Origin: Pseudomonadota bacterium
GTDB lineage: Bacteria; Pseudomonadota; Alphaproteobacteria; Rhizobiales; Pleomorphomonadaceae
Length of the DNA stretch: 64,000 bases
Direction: 5' to 3'
Assembly: GCA_023436885.1 (NCBI GenBank)
Contig: JAEZHI010000007.1
Location: 124,001 to 188,000, forward strand
Positions 26,638 through 34,662 of the stretch are shown piece by piece (within the stretch, counting starts at the first letter, position 1; each line of letters begins with the position of its first letter). A program made the position numbers and the translations under genes. Under the pieces are notes generated by a model. That model saw nothing but the letters and a program-made list of their open reading frames with translations, was not told the DNA's origin and did not search any database.

Positions 26638-28461
26638 TCACTCGACGGTCACACTCTTGGCGAGATTGCGAGGCTGATCGACATCGGTGCCTTTAGCCAC
26701 TGCCGTGTGATAGGCGAGCAGTTGGACAGGCAGCGAGTAAAGGATTGGCGCCACAAAGGGGTCAACTCTGGGCAGTTCTATCGACCACCTAACCTTCGCA
26801 CCAAGACGGGCGACACCTTCGGTGTCCGATATCAGTAATACACGACCGGAGCGGGCGGCCACCTCCTGAATGTTGGAGACAACTTTTTCGAACAGGGAAT
26901 CCGAAGGCGCCAGCGCGATGACCGGAACGCCATCGTCAATCAGCGATATTGGCCCATGCTTCATCTCGCCCGCTGCGTAGCCCTCCGCATGGATATAGCT
27001 GATCTCCTTGAGCTTCAGCGCACCTTCAAGAGCTATTGGGTAGGCTGTGCCGCGTCCGAGGTAAAGCGCATCCCGGCTTTCGGCAATCGTGCCCGCGAGC
27101 GCCTGAATGGCGTCATCGTGGCGCAGCACCTCGGCAGCACGGGCAGGCACTTCGCGCAGCGCCAGGGCGAGCTCGGCCTCACGCTCATGAGAAATGGTGC
27201 CGCGAGCACGGGCAAAGGCCAGCACCAAACAAGCCATGACGGTCAGTTGGGTCGTGAACGCCTTGGTGGAGGCAACGCCGATTTCGGGGCCAGCCAGCGT
27301 GTAGAGCACCCGGTCGCTTTCGCGCGCGATGGTGCTTTCGGGCACGTTGACGATGGAAACAATATGCTGGCCCGCCCGCTTGGCGTGTCTCAGGGCTTCC
27401 AATGTATCGAGCGTTTCGCCGGACTGAGAGACGAACACGGCAACCCCACCCTCCGCAAAGGGCGCGTCGCGGTAACGGAACTCCGAGCCGATATCGACAT
27501 CCACCGGCAGACGGGCCACCTGCTCGAACCAATACTTCGCTACCATGGCAACATAGTAGGCGGTTCCACAGGCGACAATGGTGAGGCGCGGCACTTTGGC
27601 AGGATCGAAGGGCAGATCTGGTAGCGCAATCGTGCCGGTCGACGCCGAGACAAAGGCGTTGATCGTGTCGCCGATGACCTGCGGCTGCTCGAAGATCTCC
27701 TTCAGCATGAAATGTCGATGACCTGCCTTACCGATCAAGGCCGCCGAAACGTTAGAGACGTGGATCTTGCGCTCGACCGGCGTATCGTCAGCAGCATGGA
27801 TTTCTGCCGAGTTGCGGGTGAGCACCACCCAGTCGCCGTCTTCGAGATAAGCAAGCCGGTTGGTCAGCGGCGCCATGGCAAAAGCGTCTGACGCAAGGTA
27901 CATGGCGCCATCGCCGTAACCGACGGCGAGCGGCGTGCCGCGGCGCGTACCAACCATCAAATCCTCCTCACCGGCAAACAGAATTGCCAGGGCGAAGGCC
28001 CCCTCAAGGCGATGGAAAGCGAGACGGCAGGCCTCAACCGGCGCCCTACCCTGCTGGAGATAGTCGGTAATCAAATGCGCGACCACTTCGGTGTCCGTCT
28101 CGGTTACGAACACATGCCCGCGTTGGGTGAGCTCTGCGGTCAAGGCCTGGTAGTTCTCGATGATGCCGTTATGAACGACGGCCACCTTGTCGGTGGCGTG
28201 CGGGTGAGCATTGCCTTCGGTCGGGCCGCCGTGCGTTGCCCAGCGAGTGTGGCCGATACCAATGGAGCCTGCCAGCGGTGCCTCGGCAAGCCGTCGCTCG
28301 AGATTAATGAGTTTACCCTCGGCGCGCCGACGCTCGATGGCGCCGTCAACCAGTGTCGCAACGCCCGCGCTGTCGTAGCCACGGTATTCAAGGCGCCTTA
28401 GCCCCTCGAGCAACAGTTCAGAGACGCCATCGCGACCAACGATTCCAATAATTCCGCACAT
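26638..28461 (-). CDS. glmS: Glutamine--fructose-6-phosphate aminotransferase (isomerizing)
   Basis: GlmS makes glucosamine-6-phosphate from fructose-6-phosphate and glutamine, the entry to peptidoglycan and lipopolysaccharide amino sugars. The 607-residue protein begins MCGIIGIVGRDGV, with the catalytic Cys exposed after Met removal. It then has GIGHTRWATHGGPTEGNAHP and VVHNGIIENYQAL in the amidotransferase domain. Two SIS domains follow (TIVACGTAYYVAMVAKYWFE; VSQSGETLDTLEAL), ending DQPRNLAKSVTVE. It has its own terminator. No glmM or glmU is adjacent. Two palindromes lie upstream. Confidence 0.97.
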   Translation of the reverse strand: MCGIIGIVGRDGVSELLLEGLRRLEYRGYDSAGVATLVDGAIERRRAEGKLINLERRLAEAPLAGSIGIGHTRWATHGGPTEGNAHPHATDKVAVVHNGIIENYQALTAELTQRGHVFVTETDTEVVAHLITDYLQQGRAPVEACRLAFHRLEGAFALAILFAGEEDLMVGTRRGTPLAVGYGDGAMYLASDAFAMAPLTNRLAYLEDGDWVVLTRNSAEIHAADDTPVERKIHVSNVSAALIGKAGHRHFMLKEIFEQPQVIGDTINAFVSASTGTIALPDLPFDPAKVPRLTIVACGTAYYVAMVAKYWFEQVARLPVDVDIGSEFRYRDAPFAEGGVAVFVSQSGETLDTLEALRHAKRAGQHIVSIVNVPESTIARESDRVLYTLAGPEIGVASTKAFTTQLTVMACLVLAFARARGTISHEREAELALALREVPARAAEVLRHDDAIQALAGTIAESRDALYLGRGTAYPIALEGALKLKEISYIHAEGYAAGEMKHGPISLIDDGVPVIALAPSDSLFEKVVSNIQEVAARSGRVLLISDTEGVARLGAKVRWSIELPRVDPFVAPILYSLPVQLLAYHTAVAKGTDVDQPRNLAKSVTVE

Positions 28462-28502
28462 TGACGAACTAACTCGCTCTTGTCTACAGACCGATTAACA
28501 AA

Positions 28503-28539
28503 CCGAATGCATTCGGCGGCACGGCCTTTCATCGAAAGG
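28503..28539. promoter_or_regulatory. Two adjacent palindromes upstream of glmS
   Basis: CCGAATGCATTCGG (28503-28516) is a perfect 14-base palindrome. CCTTTC-ATC-GAAAGG (28525-28539) has 6-bp arms. Both lie 42-78 bases before the glmS start, a usual place for operators. The protein that would bind them is unknown. Confidence 0.45.
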
Positions 28540-28619
28540 AACCGTGTCACGCTGAATAACGCGGCACAAGTCAACAATCGTTGCTGAGTTTTACAGAGGT
28601 CTATTAGATTCGAGCAAAC

Positions 28620-28943
28620 CTAGGGCCGGGGCAAAGCCAAAGCCTCAGCCAGAACGGCATCCGGATCCGCAATTGCGCGCGCCGTGCCAACGGTGAGAAC
28701 AGGCACGTTTTGGAAGCGTTCCGCACCGTTGATATCTACATCCGCAGCGATGATGGCGGCCTGCGCGCGGCCGATGTCCTTGCGCGTCAGGATATCCTCA
28801 CTCCCGAGAGCCCCTTGGGTTTCTATCTTGATCAGATAACCAAGGCGCTGGGCCGCAGCCAGCAGCCGATTGGCCGCCATATAGGTCAGGGCGATACCGG
28901 TGGGGCAGGCGGTAACGACGACGATCCGCGTGCCGCTCTCCAT
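28620..28943 (-). CDS. Orphan PTS fructose-type EIIB component
   Basis: The 107-residue protein is a stand-alone EIIB of the fructose family. The phospho-Cys lies in the signature VVTACPTGIALTYMAANRL and is followed by KIETQGALGSEDILT. The start at ATG 28943 has a strong GGGGAGG site 7 bases upstream; an open extension to 28985 lacks one. The gene lies upstream of glmS on the same strand with no EIIC or EIIA beside it. It may serve a permease encoded elsewhere or act as a phosphorylation-dependent regulator. The domain call is firm; the role is open. Confidence 0.85.
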   Translation of the reverse strand: MESGTRIVVVTACPTGIALTYMAANRLLAAAQRLGYLIKIETQGALGSEDILTRKDIGRAQAAIIAADVDINGAERFQNVPVLTVGTARAIADPDAVLAEALALPRP

Positions 28944-29155
28944 ATCGCCACCTCCCCTGGTCGATTGCGCGTGGCGCGCAACCAAGCTCCCCGAAAATCA
29001 AGCCGTTCTGATACTTCAATTGCAGGAAAGCTGCAAATGCGGAGGAGCGGACCAACCAGCGGCTAAGCTCTTGCTTAAAATAGACCGCATCCATACCGCT
29101 CAAATTGACATTCAGCCAATCCGGCAAGTAATTCGATCAAATTATCGGGAAAAAA

Positions 29156-29232
29156 TGGCGCGCTCGAAGAGATTCGAACTCCTGACCCTCAGATTCGTAG
29201 TCTGATGCTCTATCCAGCTGAGCTACGAGCGC
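29156..29232 (-). tRNA. tRNA-Arg (anticodon ACG)
   Basis: The minus strand folds as a full cloverleaf of 77 bases with encoded CCA. The acceptor arms are GCGCTCG and CGAGCGC, the D arm AGCTCAGCTGGATAGAGC, the anticodon stem-loop TCAGA-CTACGAA-TCTGA, and the T arm contains GTTCGAATC. The anticodon ACG (A34 becomes inosine) reads CGU/CGC/CGA. Six T residues follow the 3' end directly. Confidence 0.97.
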
Positions 29233-29482
29233 ATGCCAATACGAACTTGTTACCGCCGCGATGAAATCGGCGGTTCCGTTCGCTGGGGAGTGTCTACCGA
29301 ACTGGTGGAACGAATGCAAGAGCTTTCTGCGTAGCTGATGTCGCTTTTTACAGGAAAGCTAATTGAATGTTTTATCAGAGGGTTAGCGGAAATACTTGCC
29401 GCTCATAAATTTGGCCGGCGCAATTTCCCAATCGCGACGACCAAGGCGGCATCTCTTCAAGGCAGGATCGGCCCCGCTTCGA

Positions 29483-29770
29483 TTACCCCTGACGCGCCAC
29501 GCGACGGAGAGAGCGTCGCTCCGCAAGGATAGCGCTGGCTCGAGTTGCCATCGTGGGAGCCTGCTCCGGCGCAGGACGCAGAGAACTGTAAAAGGCAGCC
29601 ACGCCAACGACGAAGACCATCGGAAGCCAGAACAGGAGATTCGACCAAGCAATAAGACGATTCGGGAACCGATTGCGCCTGGCGGTGGCCAACTCGTGCA
29701 AAGACAGCAGGGTGAAGCCGAAACCGATGGCAAAATAAGCCGCGCTTGCAACAACGATCAGAATAAACAT
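29483..29770 (-). CDS. Small membrane protein of unknown function
   Basis: The 95-residue frame encodes two likely transmembrane helices, FILIVVASAAYFAIGFGFTL at the N-terminus and LIAWSNLLFWLPMVFVVGVA in the middle. A short basic loop separates them and the C-terminal tail is Arg-rich. I do not recognise the family. The start at ATG 29770 was chosen because the first helix begins there; the frame extends to a GTG at 29833. There is no strong ribosome binding site. The hydrophobic pattern supports a real gene, but the evidence is moderate. Confidence 0.5.
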   Translation of the reverse strand: MFILIVVASAAYFAIGFGFTLLSLHELATARRNRFPNRLIAWSNLLFWLPMVFVVGVAAFYSSLRPAPEQAPTMATRASAILAERRSLRRVARQG

Positions 29771-30226
29771 GGTGCCAACCCGAACTCTGCCGATCGGATG
29801 AGCGATCGGAGTGGAAAGGAGCCCCTCAGGCACAACGCCTGCGAGGCGGTTTCCGGGTCAATCCAAACCCGCATACACTGGTGGTATCCGTAACGCAGAT
29901 GCGAAAAACGGAATCCGCCGGCTTTGGGTGAGGTGGCCGCCACGTAAGCTGGCGCGCTCGCAGTTCACCCGACCCGCACCAAGACCATTAAGGATAGTCT
30001 GGCACGAAGAAGGTTAATGAAAACTGACCTAAGCGCTCCGATCCGGAGCGAAAGCCAGCTTTCATCTGTCGCGAGTATACACGTTTTTCACCAAAAGTAG
30101 CATTATCGAGGCGGCTTCCTCCGATTTTCTCTGTCGAGGCGCCGCAGCCCACCTTCCACATAGGCGTTTGATTTGGTTAACGTCTTAGGATTCTCGCGAT
30201 GAATCAATGCGTTTCTCCGCAGGCGC
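29771..30226. other. Intergenic region after the rpiR-type gene
   Basis: These 456 bases lie between the small membrane protein gene and the RpiR regulator, both on the minus strand. I saw no RNA gene, no convincing frame and no clear terminator. Promoter signals for the membrane protein gene were not recognised. Confidence 0.5.
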
Positions 30227-31168
30227 CTAGCCTCGCGAATTTCGCCGAGTCGTTGGGGAAAAAGGTTCGAGGCGCCGATGCAGGTCTTCGATCCGTGCCA
30301 GCCTATCCTCAGTTGCAGCACCTGGAGCAGCACCAACGGAGGATGCGAGGTAGCTGATCAGCGACATCGGTGCCACATAGCTGTCAAACAGACTCGCCCC
30401 CTTATTGGGGCAACGAAGCGTAACATGAGCTAGGTGCGCCGTACGGGCGGCCGACGCATCGGTGATCATTAGGATCCGCGTGCCGCCGTCACGAACTGCC
30501 GCCATTACCTCCCGTAGAAACGGCGGACGGCGGCGAAAGCCGAAAACCACGAGCGCATCGTCGGGACCGAGGCCGACCAAATCCTCGGCAAGCGTCTGGC
30601 CCGCAAGGGGAAGAAGGCGGACGTCCGGCTTCACATGGATGAAGAGGCCTCGCGCGTAAGCGGCCAAGGCTGCCGAATTGCGGAAGCCAATCATGTGAAG
30701 ACGCTTGGCAGACGCAAGCAGATCAATCGCTTCAGCAAGAACGGAAGCAGGGAGTTCCGTCACAAGCCGCTGCAGATTCTCTATTTCTTGCGCAACATGT
30801 CGCGCAAAATCGGCCGGCTCCTGGGACGAGGATAGCTCATAAAGCGGCGAACCCCAGGTTCGTGCGGCTCGTACCGAGCGACGCAAATCGCCATAGCTCT
30901 CGTAGCCCAATCTGCGAAAGAAGCGAGCCGCCGTCGCTGCCGACACACCGGCGCGGGCAGCCAACTCGCCTGCGTTAAACGCAGAAAGTTCGTTGGCCGC
31001 CTCCAGAACGACATTGGCGAGACGTTTTTCACTTTCGGTCAGCTCGTCAAAAAGCGCGGCAATCCGGGCGTCGACACCCTTTGTGGATGCCGGTGTAGCC
31101 CGTTCGCCTACCTCAATGGCAATCGCCTCTTTTTTCATCTTTTCCATTTCATGAAAATTCTCTTTCAT
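30227..31168 (-). CDS. MurR/RpiR family transcriptional regulator
   Basis: The 313-residue protein has an N-terminal RpiR helix-turn-helix (FNAGELAARAGVSAATAARF near residue 70, then FRRLGYESYGDLRRSV) and a C-terminal SIS domain for a phosphosugar-like effector (MIGFRNSAALAAYARGL; GLGPDDALVVFGFRR). It is divergent from the dpaL operon with about 50 bases between start codons, so it probably controls that operon. GGAAG is just before ATG 31168; ATG 31138 is an alternative that would leave more room for a promoter. A 10-base palindrome lies across the start region. Confidence 0.9.
   Translation of the reverse strand: MKENFHEMEKMKKEAIAIEVGERATPASTKGVDARIAALFDELTESEKRLANVVLEAANELSAFNAGELAARAGVSAATAARFFRRLGYESYGDLRRSVRAARTWGSPLYELSSSQEPADFARHVAQEIENLQRLVTELPASVLAEAIDLLASAKRLHMIGFRNSAALAAYARGLFIHVKPDVRLLPLAGQTLAEDLVGLGPDDALVVFGFRRRPPFLREVMAAVRDGGTRILMITDASAARTAHLAHVTLRCPNKGASLFDSYVAPMSLISYLASSVGAAPGAATEDRLARIEDLHRRLEPFSPTTRRNSRG
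31147..31156. promoter_or_regulatory. Possible RpiR operator between rpiR and dpaL
   Basis: TTTCATGAAA is a perfect 10-base palindrome, flanked by two more TTTCAT half-sites (31133-31138 and 31163-31168). It sits in the divergent control region, 63 bases before dpaL. GAAA/TTTC palindromes are common among RpiR sites. Part of the repeat comes from Met-Lys codons. Confidence 0.4.
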
Positions 31169-31218
31169 ATATGCTTCCGTGTCAAGCCGGGCAGGCCGGC
31201 AGTAAAGCCTTTGGATCG

Positions 31219-32454
31219 ATGACATATCTTTTTCCTAATTCAGCCACCTCGACCGTCAGTGCCTCGCTTCTCACGAACGCACTTCGCACAACGGGGGCCT
31301 ATCCCGAGACTTTCAAGGCGACGCTCTCGCATGCAGGTCATCTGAGAGCCGAACGCGTCATCTCGGAATGGGCGGGTTACGCCCCGACGCCACTGGTCGC
31401 CCTGCCGAAGTTGGCAGATCAGCTCGGGGTCGGCTGCATTCACTACAAGGACGAAGGTGGCCGTTTCGGCCTGGGATCGTTCAAGGCGCTTGGTGGAGCT
31501 TATGCCGTGTTCCGGCTGCTTTCTGAAAAGCTTCGCGCGCAACATGGCGATGTCGATGACGCGGCCCTGGCAGCAGGGCGCCTGAAAGATGCAGCGAAAG
31601 ACATCACCGTCTGCTGCGCAACCGACGGGAACCACGGACGCTCGGTTGCCTGGGGCGCGCGTATGTTCGGCGCACGCGCCGTCATCTTCATTCATGCGAC
31701 GGTTTCCGAGAAGCGAGCCGAAGCTATCCGCAGCTATGGCGCCGAAGTGGTCCGCACCTTAGGAAATTACGACGACTCGGTTCGGGAAGCTGATCGGACT
31801 GCGACCGCCAACGGCTGGTTCGTGGTCTCCGACACATCCTACCCCGGCTACACCGACGTGCCGCGCGACGTCATGCAGGGCTACGCTGTCATGGTGGCCG
31901 AGGCCCTTGGCGAAGTTGCAGCGCCGCCAACCCACGTCTTCATCCAGGGGGGCGTCGGGGGCCTCGCCGCCGCGGTGACTGCCCATCTCTGGGAAGCTTA
32001 TGGCGCCGACATGCCGGCCATCATCGTCGTCGAGCCCGACAAGGCGGCCTGCCTCTATGAAAGCGCGCTCGCCGGCGAGCCTACGGCGGTTAACGGCGAA
32101 CTCGATACCCTCATGGCAGGCATGGCGTGCGGCGAGCCATCGGTCATCGCATGGCCATTCCTTCAAAGCGGGGCCGCAGCCTTCATGGCCATCCCCGATG
32201 AAGCGGCGCTGGACGCGATGCGGCTGTTGGCTTCGGGCGCAGCTGGGGCCACCATCGTCGGTGGCGAATCGGGAGTTGCGGGTCTTGCCGGATTGATTGT
32301 TACGGCCGCTCAGCCAGACTGGCGACAGACGCTGGGTCTCGACAATGCCTCTCGTGTCTTGCTGTTTGGCAGCGAAGGTGACACCGATCCGGATCTTTAC
32401 GCCCGCATCGTCGGCCGTACTGGCGACGCGGTTCGCGCTGGAGCACTGAAATGA
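31219..32454 (+). CDS. dpaL: Diaminopropionate ammonia-lyase (YgeX-like)
   Basis: This PLP enzyme splits 2,3-diaminopropionate to pyruvate and two ammonia. The 411 residues belong to fold-type II. The PLP lysine is Lys 89 in RFGLGSFKALGGAYA, the phosphate loop is QGGVGGLAAAVTAHL, and CCATDGNHGRSVAWGARMFG is a typical segment. In E. coli the orthologue ygeX is part of the purine/uric-acid cluster. Here it opens a seven-gene operon and overlaps the next gene by 4 bases. I chose ATG 31219; the frame extends to 31171 without family match. Confidence 0.92.
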   Translation: MTYLFPNSATSTVSASLLTNALRTTGAYPETFKATLSHAGHLRAERVISEWAGYAPTPLVALPKLADQLGVGCIHYKDEGGRFGLGSFKALGGAYAVFRLLSEKLRAQHGDVDDAALAAGRLKDAAKDITVCCATDGNHGRSVAWGARMFGARAVIFIHATVSEKRAEAIRSYGAEVVRTLGNYDDSVREADRTATANGWFVVSDTSYPGYTDVPRDVMQGYAVMVAEALGEVAAPPTHVFIQGGVGGLAAAVTAHLWEAYGADMPAIIVVEPDKAACLYESALAGEPTAVNGELDTLMAGMACGEPSVIAWPFLQSGAAAFMAIPDEAALDAMRLLASGAAGATIVGGESGVAGLAGLIVTAAQPDWRQTLGLDNASRVLLFGSEGDTDPDLYARIVGRTGDAVRAGALK

Positions 32455-33707
32455 AAGAGCTTTCCCCCGCCCTGCCCGTCAACGGTGATCGCCTTGTCGG
32501 GCGCCTCAAGGCGCTCGGCCAGGTCGGCGCGTTGCCGGACGGCGGCGTGTGCCGCCTCGCCCTCACCCCTGAGGATGGCGCGGGGCGTGACCTGGTGGTC
32601 GGCTGGATGCGGGAACAGGGCCTTGAAGTGGCCATCGACCCGATCGGCAACATCTTCGGCACGCGCAAGGGCACGCAGGATGGCCCGTCGGTGATGATGG
32701 GATCGCACATCGACACGGTGGCGACCGGAGGTCTCTATGATGGCAATCTCGGCGTTCTTGCCGGCCTCGAAGTTCTGCAGGCCCTCGACGACGCCAAGAT
32801 ATCCACCGTCCATCCGATGACCGTCGCCGCCTTCACCAACGAAGAGGGAGCCCGCTTCCAACCGGACATGCTGGGCAGCCTCGTCCATGTCGGCGACCTG
32901 CCACTTGAGGAAGCCCTCGACACCATTTCCATCGACGGCACACGGCTCGGCGACGACCTCGTCGACATCGGCTATGCCGGAACGGCGCCACTCGGCGGCA
33001 TCAAGGCGGCCGCCTATCTCGAATACCATATAGAGCAGGGGCCGGTGCTGGAGGCCGAGGGCATCGACATCGGCGTCGTCGAGGGTGTGCAGGGCATTTC
33101 GTGGACAGAGATCACGCTCTCTGGTCGGGCGAGCCATGCCGGCGCCACGCCCATGCGGCTCCGGCGGGATGCGGGCCTCGCCGCGGCCCGCATTGCTCAC
33201 GGTGTTGCCGACATCGCCAAGTCGATCGGCGGCGACATGGTGGGTACCGTTGGCTCGCTGCGTCTTCGCCCCAACCTCGTCAACGTCGTCGCCGAAATGG
33301 CGCAGATGACCGTCGATCTTCGCCACCCTCAGGAAAAAGTGCTGGCCGAGGCCGAGGCTCGCCTCGCTGCCCTGGTTGCCCGCGTCGCCGAGGAAGAGCA
33401 CGTCTCCTTCACCCGGCGCCGGCTCGCCCGCTTCGAGCCCGTAGCGTTCGACGGAGACCTAATCGGTCAGGTAGAAAAGACGGCCAAGGGTCTTGGCCTT
33501 TCGACGCGCCGCATGTTCTCCGGTGCTGGCCATGACGCCCAAATGCTGGCCCGCACCTGTCCGGCAGCCATGGTGTTCGTACCGTCGATTGCCGGGCTCA
33601 GCCACAACATCGCCGAATACACGGCCCCGACCGACATCGCCAATGGCCTTGCCGTGCTCGGCACGCTGGCTCTTGAGCTGGCCGGCCGCGCCAACGTACC
33701 CGCCTGA
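32451..33707 (+). CDS. M20 family hydantoinase/carbamoylase-type amidase
   Basis: The 418-residue enzyme belongs to the Zn-dependent carbamoylase group (N-carbamoyl-L-amino acid hydrolase, beta-ureidopropionase, allantoate amidohydrolase). Metal and catalytic segments are MGSHIDTVATGGLYDGNLG, FTNEEGARFQ, YHIEQGPVLE and SGAGHDAQMLA; the lid has GRASHAGATPMRLRRDA. It takes the place that ygeY, a different M20 peptidase, holds in the E. coli cluster. It overlaps dpaL by 4 bases and the next gene follows after 14. The substrate is likely an N-carbamoyl or ureido compound but cannot be fixed from sequence. Confidence 0.88.
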   Translation: MKELSPALPVNGDRLVGRLKALGQVGALPDGGVCRLALTPEDGAGRDLVVGWMREQGLEVAIDPIGNIFGTRKGTQDGPSVMMGSHIDTVATGGLYDGNLGVLAGLEVLQALDDAKISTVHPMTVAAFTNEEGARFQPDMLGSLVHVGDLPLEEALDTISIDGTRLGDDLVDIGYAGTAPLGGIKAAAYLEYHIEQGPVLEAEGIDIGVVEGVQGISWTEITLSGRASHAGATPMRLRRDAGLAAARIAHGVADIAKSIGGDMVGTVGSLRLRPNLVNVVAEMAQMTVDLRHPQEKVLAEAEARLAALVARVAEEEHVSFTRRRLARFEPVAFDGDLIGQVEKTAKGLGLSTRRMFSGAGHDAQMLARTCPAAMVFVPSIAGLSHNIAEYTAPTDIANGLAVLGTLALELAGRANVPA

Positions 33708-33721
33708 GGAGTATTTAGAAA

Positions 33722-34639
33722 ATGTCCCGCACCATCGTCGTCGGTGCCGCACAGCTTGGCCCAATTGCCCGCGCCGACAGCCGTGAGGTCGTCGTCAGCA
33801 GGATGATCGCGCTGCTCGAGAAGGCTGCCCGTCGCGGCTGCGATCTCGTCGTTTATCCGGAACTGGCGCTGACCACCTTCTTCCCGCGCTGGTTCATGGA
33901 AGACCAGGCGGAGGTCGACACGTTCTTCGAGACCGAGATGCCTAGCCCAACAACGGCGCCGCTGTTCGCTAAGGTCAAGAAGCTTGGGATCGCCATCAGC
34001 TTTGGCTATGCCGAGAAGACCGTCATCGACGGCAAGGTTCGACGCTTCAACACGTCCATCATCGTCGACAAGACGGGCGCGATCGTCCATCGCTACCACA
34101 AGGTCCATTTGCCCGGACATACGGACAACGAACCCTGGCGAGCGTTCCAGCACCTCGAGAAGCGCTATTTCGAGCCGGGCGACACCTTCTTCACGCCCGC
34201 CGATTGCCTCGACGGCAAGATCGGCATGGCCATCTGTAACGATCGCCGATGGCCCGAGACTTACCGCGAGCACGCCCTGCGCGGCACCGAGATGGTGCTG
34301 ATCGGCTACAATACGCCGTATCACTATCCGCTCGCTCCCGAGCACGACCATCTTCAGTGCTTCCATAATCACCTGGCCATGCAGGCCGGCGCCTATGCCA
34401 ACGGCATGTGGGTGGTCGGTGTCGGCAAGGCCGGCAACGAAGAGAACTGCGTGCTGATCGGCCAGAGCTGCATCATTGCCCCGACCGGCGAGATCGTCGC
34501 CATGGCCTCGACGCTGGGCGATGAGCTGGTTACGCATGACTGCGACCTTGATCGCTGCACCGAAATCCGTGCCAACATCTTCAATTTCCAAAAGCACCGG
34601 CGGCCGGAAATGTATCCGTTGCTGTCGTCTCCGGTTTGA
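33722..34639 (+). CDS. Nitrilase-family N-carbamoyl-D-amino acid hydrolase-like protein
   Basis: The 305-residue protein has the nitrilase catalytic triad: Glu in LVVYPELALTTFFPR, Lys in HRYHKVHLPGH and Cys in IGMAICNDRRWPE. The segment NTPYHYPLAPEHDHLQCFHN and the length are typical of D-carbamoylases, which release CO2 and ammonia from N-carbamoyl-D-amino acids. With the preceding M20 enzyme this gives the operon two carbamoyl-cleaving hydrolases. GAGG lies about 14 bases before the ATG. The true substrate may be a ureido intermediate of purine breakdown. Confidence 0.88.
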   Translation: MSRTIVVGAAQLGPIARADSREVVVSRMIALLEKAARRGCDLVVYPELALTTFFPRWFMEDQAEVDTFFETEMPSPTTAPLFAKVKKLGIAISFGYAEKTVIDGKVRRFNTSIIVDKTGAIVHRYHKVHLPGHTDNEPWRAFQHLEKRYFEPGDTFFTPADCLDGKIGMAICNDRRWPETYREHALRGTEMVLIGYNTPYHYPLAPEHDHLQCFHNHLAMQAGAYANGMWVVGVGKAGNEENCVLIGQSCIIAPTGEIVAMASTLGDELVTHDCDLDRCTEIRANIFNFQKHRRPEMYPLLSSPV

Positions 34640-34662
34640 CGCTCTTTGAGGATTGAACTTGC

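Noticed and set aside
28462..28619. Possible glmS ribozyme or riboswitch upstream of glmS
   Set aside because: That ribozyme is known mainly from Gram-positive bacteria, and its core sequence is not present; only palindromes were seen.
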